Positions 1-6,562 of a stretch of DNA of 7,134 nt are shown here, piece after piece. A program made the position numbers and the translations under genes. Position 1 is the first letter of the stretch. Each line of letters begins with the position of its first letter. Source of the DNA: an uncultured Pseudomonadales bacterium (GTDB taxonomy: Bacteria; Pseudomonadota; Gammaproteobacteria; Pseudomonadales; Porticoccaceae). Where the stretch lies: NCBI GenBank assembly GCA_937998635.1, contig CALLDA010000176.1:1-7134 (forward strand). The letters are read 5' to 3'. A model generated the notes under the pieces. That model saw nothing but the letters and a program-made list of their open reading frames with translations, did not search any database and had not been told where the DNA came from.

Positions 1-614
1 ACGTCAAAAGATTGTGGACTATTTTGAAAAGGTACGTCTCGCTGGGGCTGCGGAATTCTGCGCACACGCCGGAGACCGGGCGTGTAGACAAACATATCTA
101 GACGGGCCTTCAATGCCTGGTCAGAACGTTTTACGTACCACATGTGTTGCTGGCCGGCTATTCGCGGCGGATAAGTAAAATGGTGGATCATTCTTAGATA
201 GGGGTCCCCAACCGCGGTCTTGATCTGGCCCTGAACCCCCGCGGTATCCGCCACCCACTGTTTATAGGTAATTGTCACTCCCTGATCCATGTAACCCGCA
301 CCGGTCATAGAGCCATAGACATCAACGATAATGCTAGACCAGCGGGCGTGCTGGGTGAATTCCATCGCGCGATACGCGATCTCTTCAACGGTAAAAGGTG
401 CCGAAAATGGGTAGGGTTCAGCAGGTATGTAGGATATGTTTCTATCCCGGGGGCCGGGGCCACGGAGATCAAGCCGATCAAGCTCATGGGGCAGCAAGTT
501 TTCGACCGACCGCCAACTCGGCGCCTCTTCTCCGAGACTCCCCATTGAAAAACTACCGACCATCACTACCAGGGCAAGTCCTAACCCGGCACCCATAAAA
601 CATCTCTTGTTCAT
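1..614 (-). CDS. Exported DUF1329-like protein, C-terminus cut by window edge
   Basis: An open frame runs from ATG at 614 down to base 1 without a stop (204 complete codons), so the gene continues outside the window. The start is supported by an upstream GAGAGGTGA about 10 bases before the ATG. Residues 1-28 look like a signal peptide: a basic MNKR start, then a hydrophobic run to about residue 21. The mature part therefore probably acts in the periplasm or at the outer membrane. Around residues 149-187, the segments PPRIAG, FVYTPG and LRRVRRIP resemble the core of DUF1329 proteins (P-R-x-AG, then Y-x-PG-x-RRVRR), a LolA/LolB-like envelope family of unknown exact role that often sits near DUF1302 genes and RND transporters. 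The part before that core is about 150 residues, shorter than I expect for typical members. The related outer-membrane lipoprotein-sorting family is an alternative. That it is a gene is nearly certain; the family is likely. Confidence 0.8.
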   Translation of the reverse strand, partial: MNKRCFMGAGLGLALVVMVGSFSMGSLGEEAPSWRSVENLLPHELDRLDLRGPGPRDRNISYIPAEPYPFSAPFTVEEIAYRAMEFTQHARWSSIIVDVYGSMTGAGYMDQGVTITYKQWVADTAGVQGQIKTAVGDPYLRMIHHFTYPPRIAGQQHMWYVKRSDQALKARLDMFVYTPGLRRVRRIPQPQRDVPFQNSPQSFD

Positions 615-1207
615 CTAACTGCTTCACCTCTCAATGTTATTGGAGCTTAGCGCTCACTTTTCGTCATATCTTTAGACTGTGTCTCCTTTCGACCGCCAAA
701 CGACTTTCCCCCGGACACTGTCTGCAACCAGCCAGTAAGTGATCCACAACCACAGCCCATACGAAGGGACAAACGCCATGATGTAAAGGACGTTCAACAC
801 CCATTTAGACGTACAGACTATAAGTTGATTATTATGACGGAGTTCCGCGGCGGCAACCGCACGTAAGAGCCTCGAAACGCCGTATTCTACCATTAGCTGT
901 CGTTAAACCGCTAAGCTGGCATATAGCCTTTCTGTAAACACAGATAACTCGCTTAAAAGAAAGCTTATGCAGCTGAGTGTTTCGGCAAGGTAGACCGGCA
1001 TCTCCTTTCCATTGAAGACTTCGCTTTTCGAGCCTTATTCGGCTTGACGCGTTACCCATCTAAGTTGTGACGCAGTTCGCATATTTTGGTGTTTAAGCAC
1101 TCAAAATTACCGTCTATCCATAAATCCTGCCGCAACTGATCCATGGCGGCGGTTTGTACACTATTCTGCACATTCACCAGTCCGGCAAACTATTTAAAGC
1201 GCGTATC
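615..1207. other. Long region without a confident gene
   Basis: This stretch of about 590 bases lies between the divergent DUF1329-like gene and the GGDEF/EAL gene. Neither strand has an open frame with a good ribosome binding site and a recognisable product. The best candidate is the minus-strand frame at 672-893, listed separately. The same frame reads open further upstream, with one TAA (about 903-905) just before it. I see no tRNA and no cyclic-di-GMP riboswitch core. A short hairpin-like inverted repeat lies near 1028-1045 (CGAGCC/GGCTTG arms, one G-T pair), without a T-run. The region presumably holds the promoters for both flanking genes, but I found no convincing -35/-10 pair. Confidence 0.5.
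672..893 (-). CDS. Doubtful small membrane ORF or gene remnant
   Basis: This 73-codon frame starts at ATG 893 with no clear ribosome binding site, ends in TAA, and lies 57 bases ahead of the DUF1329-like start on the same strand. The second half is more protein-like than the first. It has one hydrophobic segment rich in Trp, Tyr and Leu (about residues 32-57), followed by a basic tail with VRGKVVWRS. Such a tail after a membrane segment is seen at the C-terminus of some membrane glycosyltransferases, so a decayed gene end is possible, but I cannot assign a family. It could equally be chance. An internal ATG at residue 39 could give a still smaller protein. Confidence 0.2.
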   Translation of the reverse strand: MVEYGVSRLLRAVAAAELRHNNQLIVCTSKWVLNVLYIMAFVPSYGLWLWITYWLVADSVRGKVVWRSKGDTV

Positions 1208-3574
1208 ATGGATGCACCAATGAGAAAATGGGAAGACAAATTAGAACAGGACGTTGCTACGCTGTCATTGCGGCACTTGACCTTAGGCACCACATTAGCG
1301 GCCGTAATTGCATTATTACTTTTCGCCTTCTCCATTACACAGATTATCGAGATTTCCGATTTAGTTTTTATGCTCTGGTGTATAGCGATAATCACCATTG
1401 TGGGCGCACGAAGTATTATCACTTTTAATCTAAAAAAAGAACTTCATACCGAAGGGGTCGATAGTACCTTCCTAGAAACATTAAATAGAGAGACATGGAT
1501 TTTTGGTGTTTCCGACGGCCTTATCTGGTTATCAGTCAACTGGTTTATTTTTAATAATAATCTGGCCAATGACTACCTCGGAATATCCTTGACCCTGGGC
1601 GCAGCCGCCACCTACGGTATGGTTTATCTTTTTCATCCACGCGTAGCTGCCGTCGCTTCTGGCTTAGCTATAATATCATCGTTGGTTTTTTTACATTTTA
1701 ATCTTGGATATATCCCTTATCAGTTTATAGTCGTTATCGTCCCCTTTGGCGGAGTTATTCTATTTTTTATAATGGAACTAAAACGATACGTCCTGGGATC
1801 TTTAGAGGAAAGTTGTGAACATGCGTTATCTGCAAAAAACGAGAAAGAATTAAACTTTATTATTAATCAGCACTGGAATAACACGCCCCTGGCTGCCATT
1901 GAATGGAACCCAAAATTTATAATTACTCGCTGGAATCCCAGTGCCGAATCTATTTTTGGCTACAAGGCCGAAGAAGCAATTGGCAAATCACTCGAATTAA
2001 TTTTTTTAGAAGAAGATATTAAAAAAATGAAAGACAAGTGGCGCGCGACATGGCGAACTGAAAAAGGTCAGCGAAGTGTTCAGGCATGTATTAATAAGGA
2101 TGGCTATTCCGTTCATTGCGAATGGCATGATTCTGCATTGAGCAAAGATGGCGCAGCAATTGGCATCACCTCTTTCGTAGAAGATATTTCAACACAAGTG
2201 GAATCAGAGGAAGTCATCAAAAATCAGGCCAATTTTGACAATCTTACCGGACTTCCCAACCGTCGTCAGATGATGGAAAAAATTGATAATGCCATTGCAC
2301 GCAACAAACAAACCAAACAGTTCTCAGCATTGATATTTCTTGATCTGGATCACTTTAAGGATGTTAACGATACCCAGGGCCACGATGTCGGCGATATCGT
2401 ACTCCAGGAATTTGGTAAAAAATTACAACCCATGGTCAGACATAACGATACCGTATCCCGATTTGGTGGTGACGAGTTTGTTGTATTGCTAGAAGGCCTG
2501 GGGAAAACCCGCGACGGGGCGGTCAAAAGTAGCCAGGTAATCGCCGACAAATTGCTGACTACTGGAGAAAATCTCTGCGAAGTTGGAGGCATTAAATACG
2601 ATCTGGACGTCAGCGGTGGTATCGCACTTTTCGATGGCAACGCCGATAACGCAGGCGAGATTTTGAAAAGTGCTGATTTAGCGATGTATCAAGTCAAACA
2701 AAATGGTCGGAAGGGCATCTGTTTCTATGATCAATCCCTTAGCCTGGAGGCCGAGTACCGGGTTGAAGTACTGCGTAGCCTGCGTAGCGGGCTGAAAAGT
2801 AGTGAATTTGAGCTATACAGCCAAGCTATCGTCGATTGCCATGGTAATGCCCGTTACTTTGAAAACCTCCTGCGCTGGCAGCGCGGTGGTACACAGATAG
2901 TTCCTGCAGGCGATTTTATCGACATCCTCGCCAATTCACCCATGATTATGCCGGTAGGCTACTGGATTTTTGAAAGCGTCTGCAACAACATCAACAAACT
3001 TCGTGAGCAGGGACTCTGGGATGACAATGGTGCCTTTTTTGTCAATGTAAGTCCGAAACAGCTACTGGATAATGGTTTCGCGGACCGTATCAAAGATATT
3101 CTTAAAGAAAATAATATCGATCCTCGTTGGGTAGTAATTGAAATCACCGAAGAAAGCCTCATTCATAATTACGACGATGTAATCAGGCAACTCAATGAAC
3201 TGGTCGATCATGGCTTGCGCTTTGCTCTTGATGATTTCGGTTCTGGTTACTCTTCCCTGGCCCTACTCAAAGATCTCCCCATCGAATTCCTTAAACTGGA
3301 CAAAGAATTTATTCGCGACTTAAAAGATGGCCAAGAGGATTCCCTCATCGTGCAGGCGATTATAAAACTCTGCAGTATTATGTCTCTAAAAGTGATTGCA
3401 GAAGGCGTCGAGACCGAGGAACAATTCGATATATTAAAAGCAATGGGCTGCGACTACATACAGGGCTATTATTCCCACAGGCCCATGCCACTAGCAGATC
3501 TCTCCAAACACCTTCAGTTGGGCAAGAGTAGGAGAAAGGCTAACGTCTATAAATTCGAAAAGTCTTTAGCTTGA
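1208..3574 (+). CDS. Membrane PAS-GGDEF-EAL cyclic-di-GMP cyclase/phosphodiesterase
   Basis: This predicted inner-membrane protein makes and/or degrades the second messenger cyclic-di-GMP. Residue numbers are from the most upstream possible start, TTG at 1154 (806 aa). I chose ATG 1208 (residue 19, 788 aa); ATG 1220 (residue 23) is also possible, and none has a good ribosome binding site. Residues about 41-210 hold roughly six membrane segments of no recognised sensor type. A PAS domain follows at about 240-348. The GGDEF domain (about 358-525) has the LDLDHF metal site, an intact RFGGDEF (G438-F442) and an RxxD inhibitory site (R429-D432) at the correct five-residue distance, so cyclase activity with product inhibition is expected. 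The EAL domain (about 535-785) reads ENL at 570-572 in place of EAL. It keeps N631 (VNVSP), EITE, DDFGSG (D693, D694), K714/D716, E750 (EGVE) and Q770, so phosphodiesterase activity is also plausible. The gene stands alone, convergent with the SDR. Its 5' third is visibly more A+T-rich than its neighbours. Confidence 0.95.
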   Translation: MDAPMRKWEDKLEQDVATLSLRHLTLGTTLAAVIALLLFAFSITQIIEISDLVFMLWCIAIITIVGARSIITFNLKKELHTEGVDSTFLETLNRETWIFGVSDGLIWLSVNWFIFNNNLANDYLGISLTLGAAATYGMVYLFHPRVAAVASGLAIISSLVFLHFNLGYIPYQFIVVIVPFGGVILFFIMELKRYVLGSLEESCEHALSAKNEKELNFIINQHWNNTPLAAIEWNPKFIITRWNPSAESIFGYKAEEAIGKSLELIFLEEDIKKMKDKWRATWRTEKGQRSVQACINKDGYSVHCEWHDSALSKDGAAIGITSFVEDISTQVESEEVIKNQANFDNLTGLPNRRQMMEKIDNAIARNKQTKQFSALIFLDLDHFKDVNDTQGHDVGDIVLQEFGKKLQPMVRHNDTVSRFGGDEFVVLLEGLGKTRDGAVKSSQVIADKLLTTGENLCEVGGIKYDLDVSGGIALFDGNADNAGEILKSADLAMYQVKQNGRKGICFYDQSLSLEAEYRVEVLRSLRSGLKSSEFELYSQAIVDCHGNARYFENLLRWQRGGTQIVPAGDFIDILANSPMIMPVGYWIFESVCNNINKLREQGLWDDNGAFFVNVSPKQLLDNGFADRIKDILKENNIDPRWVVIEITEESLIHNYDDVIRQLNELVDHGLRFALDDFGSGYSSLALLKDLPIEFLKLDKEFIRDLKDGQEDSLIVQAIIKLCSIMSLKVIAEGVETEEQFDILKAMGCDYIQGYYSHRPMPLADLSKHLQLGKSRRKANVYKFEKSLA
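2771..2788 (+). repeat. Perfect 9-bp tandem duplication in GGDEF-EAL linker
   Basis: CTGCGTAGC occurs twice back to back and encodes Leu-Arg-Ser twice in the linker helix leading into the EAL domain. It is in frame and keeps the reading frame. It could be a small duplication or simply helical periodicity. Confidence 0.5.
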
Positions 3575-3627
3575 TCTCCCTACTTAAAAAATGCCCTATA
3601 TCCCCCATGACGCGACTCCGAGAAATA

Positions 3628-3657
3628 TTGGGACAGGCTTTGACTTGCCTGCCCCAA
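3628..3657 (-). terminator. Hairpin between convergent genes, probable SDR terminator
   Basis: The arms TTGGGACAGGC (3628-3638) and GCCTGCCCCAA (3647-3657) pair over 11 positions with one A/C mismatch, around an 8-base loop. The hairpin begins 5 bases beyond the SDR stop codon. On the minus strand it is followed by AATATTTCTC, a modest U-tract, so it best fits a terminator for the SDR. On the plus strand no T-run follows directly, so for the GGDEF/EAL transcript it would be a weak or factor-assisted stop. Confidence 0.6.
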
Positions 3658-3661
3658 CGAC

Positions 3662-4603
3662 CTACGATTGTCGTGGTGCGGCGGGGTTTTTCACGCCCTT
3701 ACCCAGGGTTTTCGGAATCAAATCCTGTAAATCGTCCTGAGTCCATTGTTTGTCGCTAAAGATACTACGTTCTTTGGTGGGCAGGGATACCAGAGTAATT
3801 TCACCACCACCGACAATAAAATCTCTGCCATTGATATTTGCTGCAGCCTCCGTGCATAGAAACACCACCAATGGTGCGACCTGATCGGGGCTGAAGGTTT
3901 CTGGCTCGTCCAGCATGTTCTCAATTTCAAACATAAATTCTGGCAAGGGCAGTTTTCCTTCCCGTGCCATATCCAGGGCTTTTTTCATATCAACGCCCTC
4001 GGCCATACGGGTCCCGGCTCTGGGACGAATAGCGTTGGTGGTGACACCATAAGGCCCCAGTTCCAGAGCAAGTGTACGAGAGAAACCAACAATGCCTTCT
4101 TTAGCGGCGGCGTAATTTGAGGCGGCATAGCCACCCAGCCCTGCCTCGGATGCAGTATTCACAATACGACCACTGCCCTGCTTGGCAAATATTTGTGCCG
4201 CCTGGCGAGTCACTGCGTAAAGCCCTTTAAGGTGGACGGCAATCACGCTATCCCAGTCTGCTTCTGACATTTTGACAAATAGCTGGTTGCGGATATTACC
4301 GGCATTGTTAACCACGATATCAAGGCGTCCAAAACTGTCCATGGCCTGTTCAACCATAGCGTTCCCGTCAGTTACGCTGGTGACATTTCCATAGTTAGCG
4401 ATAGCTTGTCCACCTGCCGCGACAATCTCTTTAACAACCTCGTCGGCGGGGCTGGCATCGCCACCCTCGCCAATGATGGAGCCGCCCAGATCATTAACAA
4501 CTATTTTTGCACCCTCTGCTGCAAGTGCCATTGCATGTGCCCGGCCCATACCTCGACCTGCGCCGGTAACGATTGCGACCTGCCCTGCTAATAAATTTGC
4601 CAT
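3662..4603 (-). CDS. SDR-family NAD(P)-dependent oxidoreductase, 17-beta-HSD4-like
   Basis: This is a 313-aa short-chain dehydrogenase/reductase, probably cytosolic, interconverting an alcohol and a ketone. The start is set by a strong AAGGAG 8 bases before ATG. The Rossmann motif TGAGRGMG is at 13-20, and the stretch around VVNDLGG has D38 at the end of strand 2, which favours NAD over NADP. NNAG is at 99-102. The active site shows Y164 and K168 (YAAAK), with S152 as the likely catalytic serine. IRPRAGTRM at 192-200 is the usual cofactor-loop region. The VVNDLGG segment followed by an insert, the TRM motif and the C-terminal extension (about 265-313) resemble the dehydrogenase part of the 17-beta-HSD type 4 / multifunctional enzyme 2 group, which acts on 3-hydroxyacyl-CoA or steroid-type substrates. 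The true substrate cannot be read from sequence. The S152-Y164 spacing is 12, one less than the usual 13. The gene is divergent from the DUF429 gene. Confidence 0.93.
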   Translation of the reverse strand: MANLLAGQVAIVTGAGRGMGRAHAMALAAEGAKIVVNDLGGSIIGEGGDASPADEVVKEIVAAGGQAIANYGNVTSVTDGNAMVEQAMDSFGRLDIVVNNAGNIRNQLFVKMSEADWDSVIAVHLKGLYAVTRQAAQIFAKQGSGRIVNTASEAGLGGYAASNYAAAKEGIVGFSRTLALELGPYGVTTNAIRPRAGTRMAEGVDMKKALDMAREGKLPLPEFMFEIENMLDEPETFSPDQVAPLVVFLCTEAAANINGRDFIVGGGEITLVSLPTKERSIFSDKQWTQDDLQDLIPKTLGKGVKNPAAPRQS

Positions 4604-4860
4604 GATGTATTCTCCTTTATTTAGTTACGTAGTGGTTATTTAAAGAATTTGAAAAATTCTCGGGTTAATTTGTTGGGCTATTGTAAAGAGCAATTCACAA
4701 AGGTGACAGGTCTCTGTCAAGGAGACCACTTCAGGGTTATGCAGATCAAACTCGATAACAACTGGCCGAGAGGCAGCGACTTCACTTATAAACTAATTTT
4801 AGCGATCAACTTATCCACTTAATAGTCAAGAACAGGACAATCATAAGGGAGTGTTAAAAC
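4604..4860. promoter_or_regulatory. Divergent promoter region between SDR and DUF429 genes
   Basis: Both flanking genes must start transcription within or near this 257-bp gap. On the minus strand, a TACAAT (plus coordinates 4680-4685) is a good -10 for the SDR, though the hexamer 17 bases upstream of it matches -35 consensus poorly. A perfect TTGACA lies further up at 4715-4720 (minus). On the plus strand, TATAAA at 4787-4792 is a weak -10 candidate for the DUF429 gene. The assignments are inferred from hexamer matches only. Confidence 0.35.
4704..4727. promoter_or_regulatory. Palindromic operator candidate TGACAG-N4-CTGTCA
   Basis: TGACAG (4704-4709) and CTGTCA (4714-4719) form a perfect 6+6 inverted repeat with a 4-base centre. 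A second inverted repeat, GGTCTC (4709-4714) and GAGACC (4722-4727) with a 7-base spacer, overlaps it. The palindrome covers a perfect minus-strand TTGACA hexamer. The size and symmetry suit a dimeric repressor such as a TetR- or GntR-type protein, but no regulator gene is in the window and I do not recognise the site. Confidence 0.4.
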
Positions 4861-5448
4861 ATGAAGCGTATTTTTCTGGGCTTCGATCCAGGTGGCTTCC
4901 TGGGCTTTGGTTGGTGCGCCTTAAGCATTGCCAGCGATGATAAAGGCTTCGATATCCGATCCGGCACCTGCTCTACAGCCAGTGAAGCACTAGCGGCGGC
5001 AGGCATCCAGGTCAGCCCCACTGCAATTGGCATTAATGCACCCATGTACTGGTCACCGGACGGGGATAGGAAAGCCGATCAAATCGTCAGGGGCATGGTC
5101 TTATCAAAGGGCGGGCAGTCGAGCACCGTGTCCTCCGTCAATGGCCTGAGGGGTGCCTGTTTGGCCCAGGGAGTAATGGTTGCCGCATTGGCCCGCGAAC
5201 ACTGGCCCGAAGTAAACATTACTGAAGCTCACCCCAAGGCCTTACAGCAGATTTATCCTGAGGCTGAGAATTTTCTATCCGGCCGCGAATTTAAAAATGA
5301 CCACGAACAAGATGCCGCTTTGGCGGCCTATACTGCCTGGGCATACGACAAGCCCAGCTCTGACTGGTGCGACTTAAGGGCTATGGAATCCAGTATATTT
5401 GATCCGCTTTCTGGTTCTCCACCTGCGTACTGGTTTCCCGCAACTTAG
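4861..5448 (+). CDS. DUF429 family protein, RNase H-like fold, predicted nuclease
   Basis: This 195-aa soluble protein of unknown function has an ATG start 9 bases after AAGGGAG. The arrangement matches DUF429, a family with an RNase H-like fold that is predicted, not shown, to be a nuclease. The first-strand acidic motif is GFDPGG (D9), followed by GWCAL. The second is AIGINAP (55-61), where many relatives have an Asp at the position of N59. SSVNGLRGACLAQG (91-104) is a long conserved-looking helix start. ITEAHPKAL (120-128) gives E122, and EQDAALAAYTAW (149-160) gives D151. The length is within the usual range for the family. No signal peptide or membrane segment is visible. The gene is divergent from the SDR and 80 bp ahead of the aldo/keto reductase on the same strand, so it may share a transcript with it. 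The family call is fairly sure; the activity is not. Confidence 0.85.
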   Translation: MKRIFLGFDPGGFLGFGWCALSIASDDKGFDIRSGTCSTASEALAAAGIQVSPTAIGINAPMYWSPDGDRKADQIVRGMVLSKGGQSSTVSSVNGLRGACLAQGVMVAALAREHWPEVNITEAHPKALQQIYPEAENFLSGREFKNDHEQDAALAAYTAWAYDKPSSDWCDLRAMESSIFDPLSGSPPAYWFPAT

Positions 5449-5497
5449 CATTAAAGGTCGAATTCAGCTGCCTGGCATCTAGCAGCAAGCGATTGGC

Positions 5498-5503
5498 TAT
5501 ACT
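5498..5503 (+). promoter_or_regulatory. Possible -10 box for the aldo/keto reductase
   Basis: TATACT lies 25 bases before the ATG of the aldo/keto reductase gene, in the 80-bp gap after the DUF429 stop. It matches the sigma-70 -10 consensus at five of six positions, but the upstream -35 is poor. Read-through from the DUF429 gene is the alternative. Confidence 0.25.
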
Positions 5504-5528
5504 GAACTTCAATTAAGGAGAAAACACC

Positions 5529-6503
5529 ATGCAAACCACACGACTGGGCCGAACCGGCTTGCAGGTCAGCAGACTCTGCCTGGGCACCATGAACTTCGGC
5601 GGTTTTACTGAGGAGAAAGACTCCTTCACCATTATGGATAGAGCGCTGGACGCTGGTGTGCAGTTCTTCGATACCGCCAATGCCTATGGTGGCAGTGCCG
5701 GACGCGGCGCTACAGAAACCATTATCGGCAACTACCTGGCCCAGGACGATGGAGCGCGCCGACGGCAAATTGTCCTTGCCACCAAAGTGTATATGCCCAT
5801 GAGCAAATCACTCAATGACGGAGGCTTGTCGGCACGGAATATCCGTATGGCCTGTGAGGATAGCCTGCGGCGTTTGAAAACCGACCATATCGATCTGTAC
5901 CAGATGCATCACGTTGACCGCAACACACCCTGGGAAGAAATCTGGCAGGCCATGGAGCAACTGGTTCGCGAAGGCAAAGTGCTTTACGTGGGTAGCAGTA
6001 ACTTTGCAGGCTTTCAGCTGGCTCAGGCCTGTGAGATAGCCAAACACAGGAATTTTCTGGGGCTGGTGTCCGAGCAGAGCGTATACAACCTCAATCAACG
6101 CACCATAGAACTAGAGGTGTTGCCAGCCTGCCGTGAGTACGGCCTGGGATTGATACCGTGGAGTCCACTGGGTGGCGGTTTGCTAGCGGGCGCTCTGCAA
6201 GCAGCTAATGAAGGCCGTCGCTCCAAACAATTCGCGACCGCACGGATCGAAAAATACCGAGCACAGCTTGAGGCTTATGAACCCTTATGTGCTGAGCTCG
6301 GACACCATCCCGCTGAGGTAGGCCTGGCCTGGGTGCTTCATCAGGAGGGCATAACAGCACCGATTGTTGGGCCGCGAACTATGGATCAGTTGGAGAGCGC
6401 CATCGCAGCTACTGAAGTGAAACTCTCGACCGAGAGTCTGGAGAAACTGGACGAAATTTTCCCTGGCCCAGGTGGTTCCGCGCCGGAGGCTTATGCGTGG
6501 TGA
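5529..6503 (+). CDS. Aldo/keto reductase, NADPH-dependent
   Basis: This is a 324-aa cytosolic aldo/keto reductase of the usual length, reducing aldehydes or ketones with NADPH. The start is fixed by AAGGAG 8 bases before ATG. The N-terminus (LGRTGLQVSRLCLGTMNFGG) is the standard first barrel strand of bacterial members related to YajO, GSP69 and the potassium-channel beta subunits. The catalytic tetrad is complete: D48 and Y53 in FFDTANAYG, K86 in ATK, and H127 in YQMHHVD. The segments YVGSSNF (153-159), SEQSVYNL (181-188) and PWSPLGGGLLAG (210-221) line the cofactor and substrate pockets. IVGPRT (279-284) is the C-terminal NADP-phosphate-binding region. The substrate cannot be deduced. The gene lies downstream of and co-oriented with the DUF429 gene, and converges with the VWA gene. 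Confidence 0.95.
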   Translation: MQTTRLGRTGLQVSRLCLGTMNFGGFTEEKDSFTIMDRALDAGVQFFDTANAYGGSAGRGATETIIGNYLAQDDGARRRQIVLATKVYMPMSKSLNDGGLSARNIRMACEDSLRRLKTDHIDLYQMHHVDRNTPWEEIWQAMEQLVREGKVLYVGSSNFAGFQLAQACEIAKHRNFLGLVSEQSVYNLNQRTIELEVLPACREYGLGLIPWSPLGGGLLAGALQAANEGRRSKQFATARIEKYRAQLEAYEPLCAELGHHPAEVGLAWVLHQEGITAPIVGPRTMDQLESAIAATEVKLSTESLEKLDEIFPGPGGSAPEAYAW

Positions 6504-6525
6504 GGAGGGCGTGGTAATGAGGGTC

Positions 6526-6562
6526 TGATAGAGAAGCTTTCTATCAAGCGACCCGCTTTTTT
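6526..6562 (+). terminator. Hairpins and T-run between the aldo/keto reductase and VWA genes
   Basis: Two adjacent structures lie just after the aldo/keto reductase stop. TGATAGA (6526-6532) and TCTATCA (6540-6546) form a perfect 7-bp inverted repeat. Next, AAGCG (6546-6550) and CGCTT (6554-6558) pair around a 3-base loop, leading straight into a T-run (6557-6562). The second is the better intrinsic terminator for the plus-strand gene, though its stem is short. The first is symmetric and could also act on the convergent VWA transcript, whose TGA stop lies inside its right arm. Confidence 0.55.

Noticed and set aside
348..618. Several 60-66-codon plus-strand frames
   Set aside because: They lie antisense to the DUF1329-like gene, whose frame is continuous and has a signal peptide and a ribosome binding site.
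1028..1057. Possible cyclic-di-GMP riboswitch near GTTACCCATC ahead of the GGDEF/EAL gene
   Set aside because: The conserved core elements of GEMM riboswitches are absent, and the similarity is limited to a few bases.
832..1059. 75-codon minus-strand open frame
   Set aside because: Its composition is Arg/Cys-rich and unlike a protein family, it has no ribosome binding site, and it overlaps the better frame at 672-893.
2350..2640. 96-codon minus-strand frame inside the GGDEF domain
   Set aside because: It is antisense to the conserved GGDEF coding sequence and its Ser/Pro/Leu-rich product is a typical shadow.
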